From contig NZ_VIAQ01000006.1 of the NCBI RefSeq assembly GCF_006546655.1, positions 1-64,000 of the forward strand: 64,000 bases of DNA. Direction: 5' to 3'. Positions 35,052 through 42,764 of this stretch are shown piece by piece. Within the stretch, counting starts at the first letter, position 1; each line of letters begins with the position of its first letter. The DNA comes from Methanolobus vulcani. GTDB lineage: Archaea; Halobacteriota; Methanosarcinia; Methanosarcinales; Methanosarcinaceae. Below the pieces are notes generated by a model. It had not been told where the DNA came from. It did no database searches and was given only the letters and a program-made list of their open reading frames with translations. Position numbers and translations under genes: made by a program.

Positions 35052-35486
35052 TTACTGCTTTTTCTTTGCGGTATAGATCATTGCAATACCTGCAAGTCCC
35101 AGAAGATATCCAAAACCTGTGAATATCCTCATGAAGAGAGGGAGTTCAGCTGTTTCGGCGCTGCCGCCTGTCGCACTTATAGTGGCTTCTCCCATATGAC
35201 CAAACTGGTCAACTACCACAGTATACTGAGTGACGTCTTCAACCGGAGTAAAACTTAAAAAGCCATCCTCATCGGTCTCACCTTCATAAAGGACCTCTTC
35301 GGAGTCTGCATTGAGTATCTGGTATTCTGCAAGTCCCATTGGAGAATCGCCTTCATAGAAAGCTTTGACGACTATCTCATCCGCACCGACCTGCTCCACA
35401 TAACACCTGTGTGCAGATGCAGCCGGCATAAGTGATATGCTCAGGATTAAAAGTATTGCTATAGTGATTAATCTGGTGGATCTCAT
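35052..35486 (-). CDS. nikL: NikL-type accessory component of a nickel/cobalt ECF transporter
   Basis: This 144-residue protein has a signal peptide (ITIAILLILSISLMPAASA) and a mature start at HRCYVEQV, then a single Ig-like or carboxypeptidase-regulatory-like domain (YEGETDEDGFLSFTPVEDVTQYTVVVDQFGH), and a C-terminal membrane helix (GFGYLLGLAGIAMIY). This is the layout of NikL/CbiL-type periplasmic-facing subunits. The histidine right after the likely cleavage site could bind metal. It overlaps the cbiM stop (ATGA). The paralogue at 37987-38442 shows the same features. Confidence 0.85.
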   Translation of the reverse strand: MRSTRLITIAILLILSISLMPAASAHRCYVEQVGADEIVVKAFYEGDSPMGLAEYQILNADSEEVLYEGETDEDGFLSFTPVEDVTQYTVVVDQFGHMGEATISATGGSAETAELPLFMRIFTGFGYLLGLAGIAMIYTAKKKQ

Positions 35487-36109
35487 TTGTTGTCCTCCTT
35501 ATCAAGTGGAAGAAGTTCTGGTTTTACCTTTGCCAGGTATGCTACTACTGAGGCAGTTATTACTGCTTCGATTACCATTATGACCATGTGTGGGATTATT
35601 ACAAGCTTTGCCATCATTTCAAATTGTTCACCTGCAGTTATAAGTACCAGTGCAAGGAACACTGTGGTCAGGAGTATTGCCAGACCTCCGCAGATACCGC
35701 CAATGACAGGCTTTGAAAGTCCCATTGCAGAACCTTTTCTGAAAGCCACATAACTGATCAGAGCAGGAACACCTACGTTGAAACTGTTTATCCCTATCGT
35801 GGTTATGCCTCCATGCTGGAACAATAATGCCTGAAGAACCAGACCAATGAACATTGCAGGATATGCAAGTGCACCAAGTACTACACCCAGCAGACCGTTC
35901 AGAATAAGATGTACGCTTGTGGGCGGTACGTTAATATGGATAAGTGAAGCAACAAAAAAAGCTGCTGTAAATACAGACAGTTTAGGTATCTGTTCTGCAA
36001 TACTGCCATGTTTTTGAGCCCACTTGAAAGAAAAGGCAATAAAAACTATAGAAACAATCCAGCCAAAGGCTATAACAGCTGGAGATAGCACACCGTCTGA
36101 AATATGCAT
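35483..36109 (-). CDS. cbiM: ECF substrate-binding component CbiM/NikM (second set)
   Basis: This 208-residue S component starts MHISDGVLSPAV, giving Met1 and His2, and has His67 in NVPPTSVHLILNG, matching the third ligand. Seven hydrophobic segments follow. The end reads LAKVKPELLPLDKEDNK. AGGAGAG precedes ATG 36109. It begins the operon cbiM-nikL-cbiQ-cbiO. It differs from the first CbiM in lacking the MHIPD motif, and two decayed copies of this same gene are found at 37558-37954 and 38447-38565. Confidence 0.92.
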   Translation of the reverse strand: MHISDGVLSPAVIAFGWIVSIVFIAFSFKWAQKHGSIAEQIPKLSVFTAAFFVASLIHINVPPTSVHLILNGLLGVVLGALAYPAMFIGLVLQALLFQHGGITTIGINSFNVGVPALISYVAFRKGSAMGLSKPVIGGICGGLAILLTTVFLALVLITAGEQFEMMAKLVIIPHMVIMVIEAVITASVVAYLAKVKPELLPLDKEDNK

Positions 36110-36130
36110 TATATATCTCTCCTTATAAAT

Positions 36131-36156
36131 AAAGAATAAGGGGTTTTATCCCCCTT
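36131..36156 (-). terminator. Terminator between the helical surface protein and cbiM
   Basis: AAGGGG (36138-36143) and CCCCTT (36151-36156) pair around TTTTATC. On the minus strand a T-rich ATTCTTTATT follows. It separates the upstream gene from the cbiM operon, which then has its own Shine-Dalgarno in AAGGAGAG. Confidence 0.5.
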
Positions 36157-36169
36157 TCATCTTTGGAAT

Positions 36170-37330
36170 TTATTCCCTTCTGAAAAGGCAAACTGCACCA
36201 AAGATACCTGCGACTGCCATTGCAATCTCAAAACCAGGAGTACTGCTCTCTGTTGACGTAGATGAAGCCTCAGAGTCCCCTGTTGCTGTTTCTACGGATT
36301 CAGCTTCTTCTTCTGGATAAAGGGCAGCTTCAAGCTTCTCTCCTTTCTTCTGAATCTGTAATGCTTCATACTCTATCTTGTGTACAGCATCGTGGGTTGC
36401 TTCTGCATGTGCAAGATATGGCTCTTCCAGCTCAAGTATTGTGTGAACAGCTTCATCGTGGCTTGTAAGTTCATCAATGATTCCCTGTGCATGTTCATCG
36501 ATCTCGCTGACCTTGTTTTTAACAGCAGCTTCGTTTGCATCCGGATCTGCAGCAAGTGGTTTGAGTTCATCGATGCACTCAAGGATTGCCTCTGCTGCCT
36601 GTTCTACGGTATGGGATGAAAGATGTACTTCCTCTCCATAGTCTCTCCATTCCTGATCAAGTGCCTCATCGTCAGCAATGTACTCGGTCTCATCGTGGAT
36701 AGTTTCAGATAGCTCAACGATTTCATTTGCGAGATCTTCCATAGCTGATACATGTGTTCCTGCATCACCTTCAAGCGTTACACTTTCTGCAAGACCAAGA
36801 GCCTCTTCCACCTCTTCAGCGTGATCAATGATGTGGTTTGCGATTGAACCTGTTTCTGTAAGAGCATCACTGATAGATTCTGCATACTCCTGATGGGATT
36901 CAGGAGAATCATCCATTACCTTCTGAAGATCTCCGTCCAGGCTATCTATAAGTTCAAGTGCTTCTTCTGCATGCTCCATAATCTCATCGAGTGCGATTAT
37001 GATATCATCTTCATTTGTTTCAGGATCTTCAGCAAGCACTTTAAGTTCATCGGCATCCTCTTTGATAGCTTCTCCTATTTGCTCGATTTCATGAGAGGAC
37101 TGGTGGATAGCTTCACCGGCAGCCCTTAAATCGTCATCAAGAGACTCATCATCTGCAATATTCATGGTTTCATCGTGGATAGTTGTAGACATCTCTACGA
37201 GTTCTTCTGCGTGCTCGATTACCTCATCAATTGCTTCACTTGCATCTTCGCTTGCAGATGCAGGGAACGCACTTGCAACCATCAGGACAGTTGCCAATAG
37301 TGCAACAATAAATACTTTTTTAATATTCAT
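36170..37330 (-). CDS. PGF-CTERM-anchored His/Glu-rich helical repeat protein
   Basis: I know no named family for this 386-residue surface protein. It has a signal peptide (FIVALLATVLMVASAFPASA), two long copies of a helical repeat (about 30-185 and 200-350), and a C-terminal PGF-CTERM signal (TPGFEIAMAVAGIFGAVCLFRRE). Each copy has TIHDET, IADDE, EAIHQSSHEIEQ or EVHLSSHTVEQ, then EIMEHAEEAL or EIDEHAQGII. It is rich in Glu/Asp with many His spaced on helices, as in metal-binding or helical sensory domains. Its position next to nickel/cobalt importers supports a surface metal-binding role (inference). AGGAAGGTGAG precedes ATG 37330. No enzymatic motif is seen. Confidence 0.75.
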   Translation of the reverse strand: MNIKKVFIVALLATVLMVASAFPASASEDASEAIDEVIEHAEELVEMSTTIHDETMNIADDESLDDDLRAAGEAIHQSSHEIEQIGEAIKEDADELKVLAEDPETNEDDIIIALDEIMEHAEEALELIDSLDGDLQKVMDDSPESHQEYAESISDALTETGSIANHIIDHAEEVEEALGLAESVTLEGDAGTHVSAMEDLANEIVELSETIHDETEYIADDEALDQEWRDYGEEVHLSSHTVEQAAEAILECIDELKPLAADPDANEAAVKNKVSEIDEHAQGIIDELTSHDEAVHTILELEEPYLAHAEATHDAVHKIEYEALQIQKKGEKLEAALYPEEEAESVETATGDSEASSTSTESSTPGFEIAMAVAGIFGAVCLFRRE

Positions 37331-37557
37331 AATAGCTCACCTTCCTATTAATTTCAAATTTGTTTTACTAATGATGATTAAGATTTTGAATACTTAATCA
37401 ATTCAGTAGAATGAAATCAAAAAATATGCACATATATTTCCTATATAGATTCCATAAGTTACACAGATTTGCAATATATATGTCTTTTCATTTTAATTTA
37501 TATTATGCTGCCATTCACACGTGTTACATATAAAAAAAGATCAGATCATCATTATAA

Positions 37558-37954
37558 CCATGTGTGCAGTATTACAAACTTTGCCACCCATTCAAATTAT
37601 TCCCTACAGTTATAAGTTCCAGTGCAAGGAACACTGCAGTCAGGAGTATTGCCAGACCTCCAAAGATACCGCCAATGACAGGCTTTGAAAGTCCCAGACC
37701 AATGAACATTGCAGGATATACAAGTGCACCAAGGACAAAACCAGCAGACCATTCAGAATAAGAGATTGGCTTGCTAAAGGGACGTCAATCTGAGGGAAGC
37801 AACAAAAAAGCTGCTATAAACACAGACAGTTTAGGTATCTGTTCTGCAATACTACCCAGTTTTTGAGCCCACTTAAAAAAAAGCAACAGCACCTATAGAA
37901 ACGATCCAGCTAAATGTTATAACAACTGGAGATAGCACTGTCTGAAATATGCGT
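37558..37954 (-). pseudogene. Decayed cbiM copy
   Basis: This stretch aligns base for base with the functional cbiM (35483-36109) but is broken. Matching runs include CAGGAGTATTGCCAGACCTC, CGCCAATGACAGGCTTTG and GACAGTTTAGGTATCTGTTC. A block of about 110 bases between the AAAGTCCCA and GACCAATGAA matches is missing, further small indels break the frame, and the start ATG is ACG (37952-37954). Even the upstream ATATATCCTTATA copies the functional ribosome binding region. It is a duplicated gene that has decayed, located between the helical surface gene and the second nikL. Confidence 0.85.
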
Positions 37955-37986
37955 TATATATATCCTTATAATGAAGGCCAGCTGAC

Positions 37987-38442
37987 CTACTGAGTCTTTG
38001 ATTTCCTTGATGAGAAATACAGCGCCATACCTGCGATTCCGAAGATATATCCAAAGCCTGCAATAATCCTTGCAGTCAGTGGCAGTTCCGCATCTGCAGT
38101 GTCCCCTACCGCATCGCCTGTCAGACTGAATGTTTTTTCTTCCTTGTGACCAGTTTCAGAAACTTCTACCCTGTATTCCGAAACACCAAGCTTCGGAGTG
38201 AAATAATACAGACCATCTGAATCGGTCTTATCCTCTATATAAACTTCTTCCTCTCCATTTTTGATAGCATATATCACAATATCTGCACCTGCCATTGGAT
38301 CCCCGCCGCCGAACCAGGCCTTTATCTCGATCCCGGTGATTGACTCCTGAACATACACACGGTGAGCAGAAGCTGCCGGCATACAGGCAATCAGGACTAT
38401 GCCTAACAATACCATAATTTTCATTATTTTTAAAGAATCCAT
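37987..38442 (-). CDS. nikL: NikL-type accessory component (second copy)
   Basis: This 151-residue protein is a paralogue of the NikL-type gene at 35052. It has a signal peptide (MVLLGIVLIACMPAASA), a mature start HRVYVQE, an Ig-like domain (DKTDSDGLYYFTPKLGVSEYRVEVSETGH), and a membrane helix (GFGYIFGIAGMALYF). The frame is open to 38529 but GGGAGG lies nine bases before ATG 38442, which is the likely start. The gene is intact while the cbiM genes on both sides are not, so it may be recruited by the remaining importer or be in the process of being lost. Confidence 0.82.
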   Translation of the reverse strand: MDSLKIMKIMVLLGIVLIACMPAASAHRVYVQESITGIEIKAWFGGGDPMAGADIVIYAIKNGEEEVYIEDKTDSDGLYYFTPKLGVSEYRVEVSETGHKEEKTFSLTGDAVGDTADAELPLTARIIAGFGYIFGIAGMALYFSSRKSKTQ

Positions 38443-38446
38443 AATT

Positions 38447-38565
38447 TCAAACCTCCCTGTCCAGTAATAACAACTCAGGCCATACATTCCGGATGAAGAA
38501 AACCAGTGTAGTAATCCACCCTGCAACAATTACCGGGAAGAACATACACCTTCTGAAATATGCAT
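38447..38565 (-). pseudogene. Short cbiM remnant (N- and C-terminal ends only)
   Basis: The minus strand begins MHISEGV (ATG at 38565) as in cbiM, then shifts frame, continues as PVIVAGWITTLVFFI (cf. PAVIAFGWIVSIVFIAF) and jumps to VWPELLLLDREV, which matches the functional C-terminus VKPELLPLDKED. The whole middle of the gene is missing. It lies five bases in front of the second nikL start, as the functional cbiM does. Confidence 0.8.
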
Positions 38566-38693
38566 AAATAATACCATATGTATAATTATGTATGAATTTT
38601 TGTATAAACCATATGATTTTGGATTGAGAATCCAAAACAAGGTATAAAATGGGTTTGATAGGGATGTTACTCCCTATCTTTTTTGGTAGTAAT

Positions 38694-39665
38694 TTATTCT
38701 TTCCTCATTATTGTGTAGAGAGCACCGAGTATACCAGCAAGGGCTACTGATGCAATGAATCCAGGTGCACTTGCACTTGCTGATTCATCAGAGGATGCTT
38801 CACTTTCTTCAGCTACAGCTACGGTTGTAACGGTTGCAGCCTTTGCAGGGAATGACTCCAGAACAGGAACAATGAATACTCCTCTTACAGGCTGTCCATC
38901 TTCAGGTTCCATGGTTGCACCGACAAACCAGATACCAGGCTCATCAAGGGTGTAAACGAAGTCTCCTGCATCGTTGGACTTTGTAAGCCTTGTGAAAACC
39001 ATTGGTGCATCGTATGGGTACATCTCTTCTGCTGCTTCGACAATTTCAATACCTTTCTCAAGTGTGTGGTATATCTCTACTTCCACATCAGCACCTGTGA
39101 GAGCTTCACCATCGGAAAGTGCCTTACCTGCAAAGACAAATCCTTCTTCCATGCCGTATGGTCTCATGTATGGAATGATTTCAGTGCCCTGGCCAACTTC
39201 AGCATCCCAACCCATCCACATTTCTTCACCACAGTGAATTACAGCTTTGGTGCAGTCTACCATATCCTCTTCCTCATCTTCATATATTACAGAGATGACC
39301 GAGTCGCCCATCTGGTCAACTGTGAATGATGTCTTGTAAGCAAGGAAAGTTCCCAGATTACCGTCTTCATCCTGTCCATCGATAGTTACTTCCTCAACTG
39401 TAAGATCTTCTACAGTTCCGTCCGGCTTTGTAACAGATACCACAGGAACATTGGACATATCAAAGATTATGTGCTCGTAAGGGTGACCCCACATGATATA
39501 GACATCTTTTGTGTCACCAAGTTCTGCAATATAATCCTCAGGAGATATATCCCATACACTGTCTGCGCTATCACTTGGGAAAACCATTGTGAAGTGAGCG
39601 CTTCCAATACCGACGGAACACAAGAGCATTCCAATAAACAATAAGCTCAAAACAAATTTTCTCAT
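38694..39665 (-). CDS. DUF4198 metal-uptake-related surface protein with PGF-CTERM
   Basis: This 323-residue protein belongs to the DUF4198 family, which is linked to nickel and cobalt uptake. A signal peptide (MRKFVLSLLFIGMLLCSVGIGSA) is followed by the mature start HFTMVFPS; the family begins its mature form with His. The body has GHPYEHIIFDMSN (about 60-72), the MWMGWDAEVGQGTEIIP loop, and an Ig-like repeat (TRLTKSNDAGDFVYTLDEPGIWF). A Ser-rich linker leads to the PGF-CTERM anchor (APGFIASVALAGILGALYTIMRKE). AGGAGA precedes ATG 39665. With the helical surface protein it makes two anchored candidates for extracellular metal capture. Confidence 0.85.
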   Translation of the reverse strand: MRKFVLSLLFIGMLLCSVGIGSAHFTMVFPSDSADSVWDISPEDYIAELGDTKDVYIMWGHPYEHIIFDMSNVPVVSVTKPDGTVEDLTVEEVTIDGQDEDGNLGTFLAYKTSFTVDQMGDSVISVIYEDEEEDMVDCTKAVIHCGEEMWMGWDAEVGQGTEIIPYMRPYGMEEGFVFAGKALSDGEALTGADVEVEIYHTLEKGIEIVEAAEEMYPYDAPMVFTRLTKSNDAGDFVYTLDEPGIWFVGATMEPEDGQPVRGVFIVPVLESFPAKAATVTTVAVAEESEASSDESASASAPGFIASVALAGILGALYTIMRKE

Positions 39666-40090
39666 TATTAATCTCCTACCAACATAATAGAATTACCTCC
39701 TACACAGTAACACTAAATAAATAGTTTGTGTTATTTTAGTAATGCAATATTATTTTTTGTAAGATTTAATTAGATAAGATAGAATATTAGTCATAATGCA
39801 GAATTGAGCTTTCTGGAAACTTTATAATAAAAATATTATTTTTTGAATAAATACCTAAATTAATACTACCATAATCTTGGGAAACTGTCTGGAGAAGTCT
39901 GAGAAGCATAAAAGAAGAAAGAATATGATATGAAATAATGGTGATAATTAGGGATTCTGATTATCAGGAAAGTAACTTCTGTATAGATGTTGCTGTATCG
40001 GTAATAATTCAATTGAAAGTGAAATAGAATAGAGAAATCCGAGTATGGCACAAAAAATAAAAGGCTTTTTCATCAACGGACTTACTAAGC
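39666..40090. other. AT-rich intergenic region without a gene
   Basis: Over these 425 bases I see no coding pattern; the only longer frame (39866-40051, minus) is low-complexity and has no ribosome binding site. The left end holds the promoter of the DUF4198 gene: AAACTATTTATTTAG on the minus strand at about 39714-39728, and the leader with two AGGAG-like sites. The right end is the 3' side of the nicotianamine synthase-like gene, with a short A/T-rich run. Confidence 0.6.
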
Positions 40091-40945
40091 TTAGGACCTG
40101 GCAGCAGATGATTTGACCGCAAATACAACAGTATTGTTAACCGGGGGCTGCGGGTGAATCCTGCAGGATTCATTAAATTCATCGGCTATGTTTGCAGGAA
40201 GGTCAACAAGGATGCTCCTGTCAAGTAATCTCCTAAGACCCTTTTCATATATCCTGCAGGATACCTTTGTACCTGCTGGAAGTGCCTTTGCCAACTGCTC
40301 AATAATCTCTTTTTTGGGTTGGGCCTGACCAGCTATCATGATAAGCTCCACCCTCTCACTTAAAGGCAATTTGTAATGGTTTCCATGAATTATTTTAATG
40401 GAATTGGAAAGTCCCAGTTTATCCACCACCTTTCTTGAAAGTTCAACCCTCTGCTCATCCTGTTCGATACCAATACCTTTCAACCCATGCTGATGGCACA
40501 TTACCATCAAGGTCAAAGGTAAAGGTCCGCTTCCAAGGAATACGACCGTATCATTGGCTTTAAGCTCAGCTCCCTGATATTCAGTTTGTACCAGCTGGCA
40601 ATAATTAGGATAAAAAGAAAAATTTTGCAGCACCTGCCATGGATCATTACTGGCAAGTATAGTATTAGCATATTCGGTTTCAATCTTTATGGTATAAAGA
40701 GCTCTGAACGCGGCAATTGTGTCAAATAGCTGATTGAATCTGTAACCATTGAGAATAGCTTCTGCGGCTTCGTCTTCTATGGGTAGTGTGATCAGTTCAT
40801 CCAGTTTTTGATTAATATTTTTAACATAATTCGAATTACCCTGAAGTATATCTTCATCTTCAAGGTCCTTTATGGATAAATATATTTTTAGAATCTCATC
40901 GGTTATTGATTCTGCCGAATGACCTCTGATGCTACACACTCCCAT
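40091..40945 (-). CDS. Nicotianamine synthase-like protein
   Basis: This 284-residue protein matches the nicotianamine synthase (NAS) family, which joins aminobutyrate groups from S-adenosylmethionine to make metal chelators. The SAM-site motif VVFLGSGPLPLT (134-145) is the hallmark, with GIGIEQDEQRVELSR (157-171) forming the acidic loop and FSFYPNYCQLVQTEY (109-123) in the conserved pocket region. The archaeal enzyme MTH675 makes thermonicotianamine; bacterial CntL-type enzymes make staphylopine-like chelators. Its location beside nickel/cobalt transporters suggests a metallophore or intracellular nickel chelator. No partner opine dehydrogenase (CntM) is visible nearby. It is divergent from a radical SAM gene. 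Confidence 0.85.
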   Translation of the reverse strand: MGVCSIRGHSAESITDEILKIYLSIKDLEDEDILQGNSNYVKNINQKLDELITLPIEDEAAEAILNGYRFNQLFDTIAAFRALYTIKIETEYANTILASNDPWQVLQNFSFYPNYCQLVQTEYQGAELKANDTVVFLGSGPLPLTLMVMCHQHGLKGIGIEQDEQRVELSRKVVDKLGLSNSIKIIHGNHYKLPLSERVELIMIAGQAQPKKEIIEQLAKALPAGTKVSCRIYEKGLRRLLDRSILVDLPANIADEFNESCRIHPQPPVNNTVVFAVKSSAARS

Positions 40946-41061
40946 ATAATATTTTCATATTGAAGGTATATAAAAGGTTTCAATCGTGATTGTAGTTTTG
41001 TGAAGCAAATCTTTTTACATTATGTAAAGGTAAAAAGGAGAAACAATTCCGGATAATCTTC

Positions 41062-42036
41062 ATGGCCAAATATTCACCATTTATTGCTGCAAAAGCTGTC
41101 TGGCAGATGCACATCAAAAAACGTCCCTTTGTGCTGTCCCATGCTATCAATTCCAGATGCAACATGAAATGCTCATTCTGCGAATACTGGAAAACAGAAG
41201 GCGAAGAAATGGAACTTCAGGACATCTTCAAGCTTCTTGACGAAGCCAGAGACTTTGGAATCCTTGTATATAATGCCTGGACAGTAGAGCCACTTCTCAG
41301 AAAAGACCTTCCTGAAATTGTGGCTCATGCTAAAAGCATTGGAATGGTAACATCCCTCATAACCAACGGACTCTTACTTGAAAAACGGATAGATGAACTC
41401 ACAGACCTGGACTACCTTTCTGTTTCTGTTGATGGGACTTCCAGTTATAAGGATATCAGGGGAGTTGACCTTGATAGGATAATGCCTGGAATCCTTAAAG
41501 CAAAGGACAGGATTGACAACCCACTTCTTCTAAACTGCGTAATCAGTGGAAAAAATCTGGATGATATCGAAGAACTGATCACAATGGCAAAAGACCTTGA
41601 CGTGAAAATATCATTTGAGCCCATGTATGAATTCCAGGGAATAGAAACGGATACATGGGACCGAATGGGAATTCGTGATATCTCAAAGTATCATCAGACC
41701 GTAGACAGAATAATCGAGATGAAAAAGGAAGGCTATCCGATAATTAACTCTTATACATATCTTAAAATGGTCCGTGACCTGAAACCTGATTTTACCTGCC
41801 ATGCAAACGACATTATACTTGACGTCACAGCAGATGGCAGCATAGAGAACTGCAGAGTATATCGTGAACAACTGGGACACATCAACGAAGGTATTGCAAA
41901 CTTCTGGGAAAGGACAAGGGATATCCGAAAAGAGAAAGCACGTAACTGTCAAAAATGCCTGTTCTTTGGTTATGTTGAGAACAGCCTCATGTATAATTTC
42001 AATCCTGAGGTTGCAAGACATTATGAATGGATGTGA
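41062..42036 (+). CDS. Radical SAM protein with auxiliary cysteines
   Basis: This 324-residue protein has the radical SAM CX3CX2C motif at Cys33, Cys37 and Cys40 (RCNMKCSFC), TSLITNG and SVDGTSSYKDIRG in the barrel, and a C-terminal set of cysteines at 246, 264, 296 and 299 (TCHAN, ENCRV, NCQKC), reminiscent of a SPASM/twitch auxiliary cluster. It resembles HpnH- or MoaA-like archaeal enzymes of unknown substrate. ATG 41062 is preceded by AAGGAG. The gene is divergent from the nicotianamine synthase-like gene by 116 bases. No peptide substrate gene is visible nearby, so function is not assigned. Confidence 0.8.
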   Translation: MAKYSPFIAAKAVWQMHIKKRPFVLSHAINSRCNMKCSFCEYWKTEGEEMELQDIFKLLDEARDFGILVYNAWTVEPLLRKDLPEIVAHAKSIGMVTSLITNGLLLEKRIDELTDLDYLSVSVDGTSSYKDIRGVDLDRIMPGILKAKDRIDNPLLLNCVISGKNLDDIEELITMAKDLDVKISFEPMYEFQGIETDTWDRMGIRDISKYHQTVDRIIEMKKEGYPIINSYTYLKMVRDLKPDFTCHANDIILDVTADGSIENCRVYREQLGHINEGIANFWERTRDIRKEKARNCQKCLFFGYVENSLMYNFNPEVARHYEWM

Positions 42037-42116
42037 GATCCAACTATTTTAGCACCTGCAATAATTTTAATATAATAACGCGCCAATAATTATATTGAAT
42101 TATTGAAGGTGATCAT

Positions 42117-42752
42117 ATTTCATATATTAAAAATTGTAAGACATTTGCAGTTATTTCCTTTTTTGTTCTTATTACACTTTTATTTGCAGGGACTGCAAGC
42201 GCAGATATCTCAGTGTCTTTTGACCCATCCCAATTAAACGTTGAAGAAAACGAGGAATTCACACTTGATATCACAATAGAAAGTGATGTCAATGTTTCAG
42301 GAGCTGAGATGCAACTTGTATACGACCCCACACTGATAGAAGTTGTATCCATAACAGAAGGTAATTTCTTCAAACAGGAAGGAGCAAGCACAATGTTCTC
42401 AAAAGGAACCATTGATAATGAACTTGGAACTGTGACTGGCATTTATTCTGTGATTATGGGAGATGACATGATGCTTGAAAAGGACGTTTTTGCTACCATC
42501 ACACTTCAAGCAAAGGACAATTCCGGAATTACAGATCTTGAGATGCAAAATGTGGTTATTACCAACTCAGCCGGGGACAAACTACCCATAACAATAACCA
42601 ATGCAGAAATCGCTATTGGTGATGTGGAACTAACTGCACAGGAAACTGAGACAGAACCCACTAATGAAGAAGAAAGTCCAAAAACCGGACAGAACAGTGC
42701 AATAATAGCGATAATGGCAATGTGCTGTTTGTACATTATTAAGAGAAAATAA
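42117..42752 (+). CDS. Cohesin-like surface protein with an apparent ATT start
   Basis: This 211-residue protein has a signal peptide (CKTFAVISFFVLITLLFAGTASA), then a cohesin-type beta-sandwich (SVSFDPSQLNVEENEEFTLD and MQLVYDPTLIEVVSI), an acidic Thr/Glu linker, and a C-terminal membrane helix (SAIIAIMAMCCLYIIKRK). The frame has no ATG, GTG or TTG upstream of GTG 42213, and starting there would remove the signal peptide. AGGTGAT at 42106-42112 precedes ATT 42117, which I take as a rare start. A stop lies at 42096-42098. Cohesin domains bind dockerins in clostridia; in archaea they decorate the surface. A sequencing error or frameshift is the alternative. Confidence 0.7.
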   Translation: MSYIKNCKTFAVISFFVLITLLFAGTASADISVSFDPSQLNVEENEEFTLDITIESDVNVSGAEMQLVYDPTLIEVVSITEGNFFKQEGASTMFSKGTIDNELGTVTGIYSVIMGDDMMLEKDVFATITLQAKDNSGITDLEMQNVVITNSAGDKLPITITNAEIAIGDVELTAQETETEPTNEEESPKTGQNSAIIAIMAMCCLYIIKRK

Positions 42753-42764
42753 GAATATGAGCGG

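Noticed and set aside
36170-37330. Methyl-accepting or sensory role for the helical repeat protein
   Set aside because: There is a signal peptide and surface anchor but no HAMP or signalling tip, so an extracellular role is favoured.
39866-40051. 61-codon minus-strand frame between DUF4198 and the NAS-like gene
   Set aside because: Low complexity, rich in Tyr/Phe/Ser from AT-rich DNA, no ribosome binding site.
40980-41061. Link of the radical SAM gene to nicotianamine synthesis
   Set aside because: The two genes are divergent, and known NAS chemistry needs no radical SAM enzyme; proximity alone is not enough.
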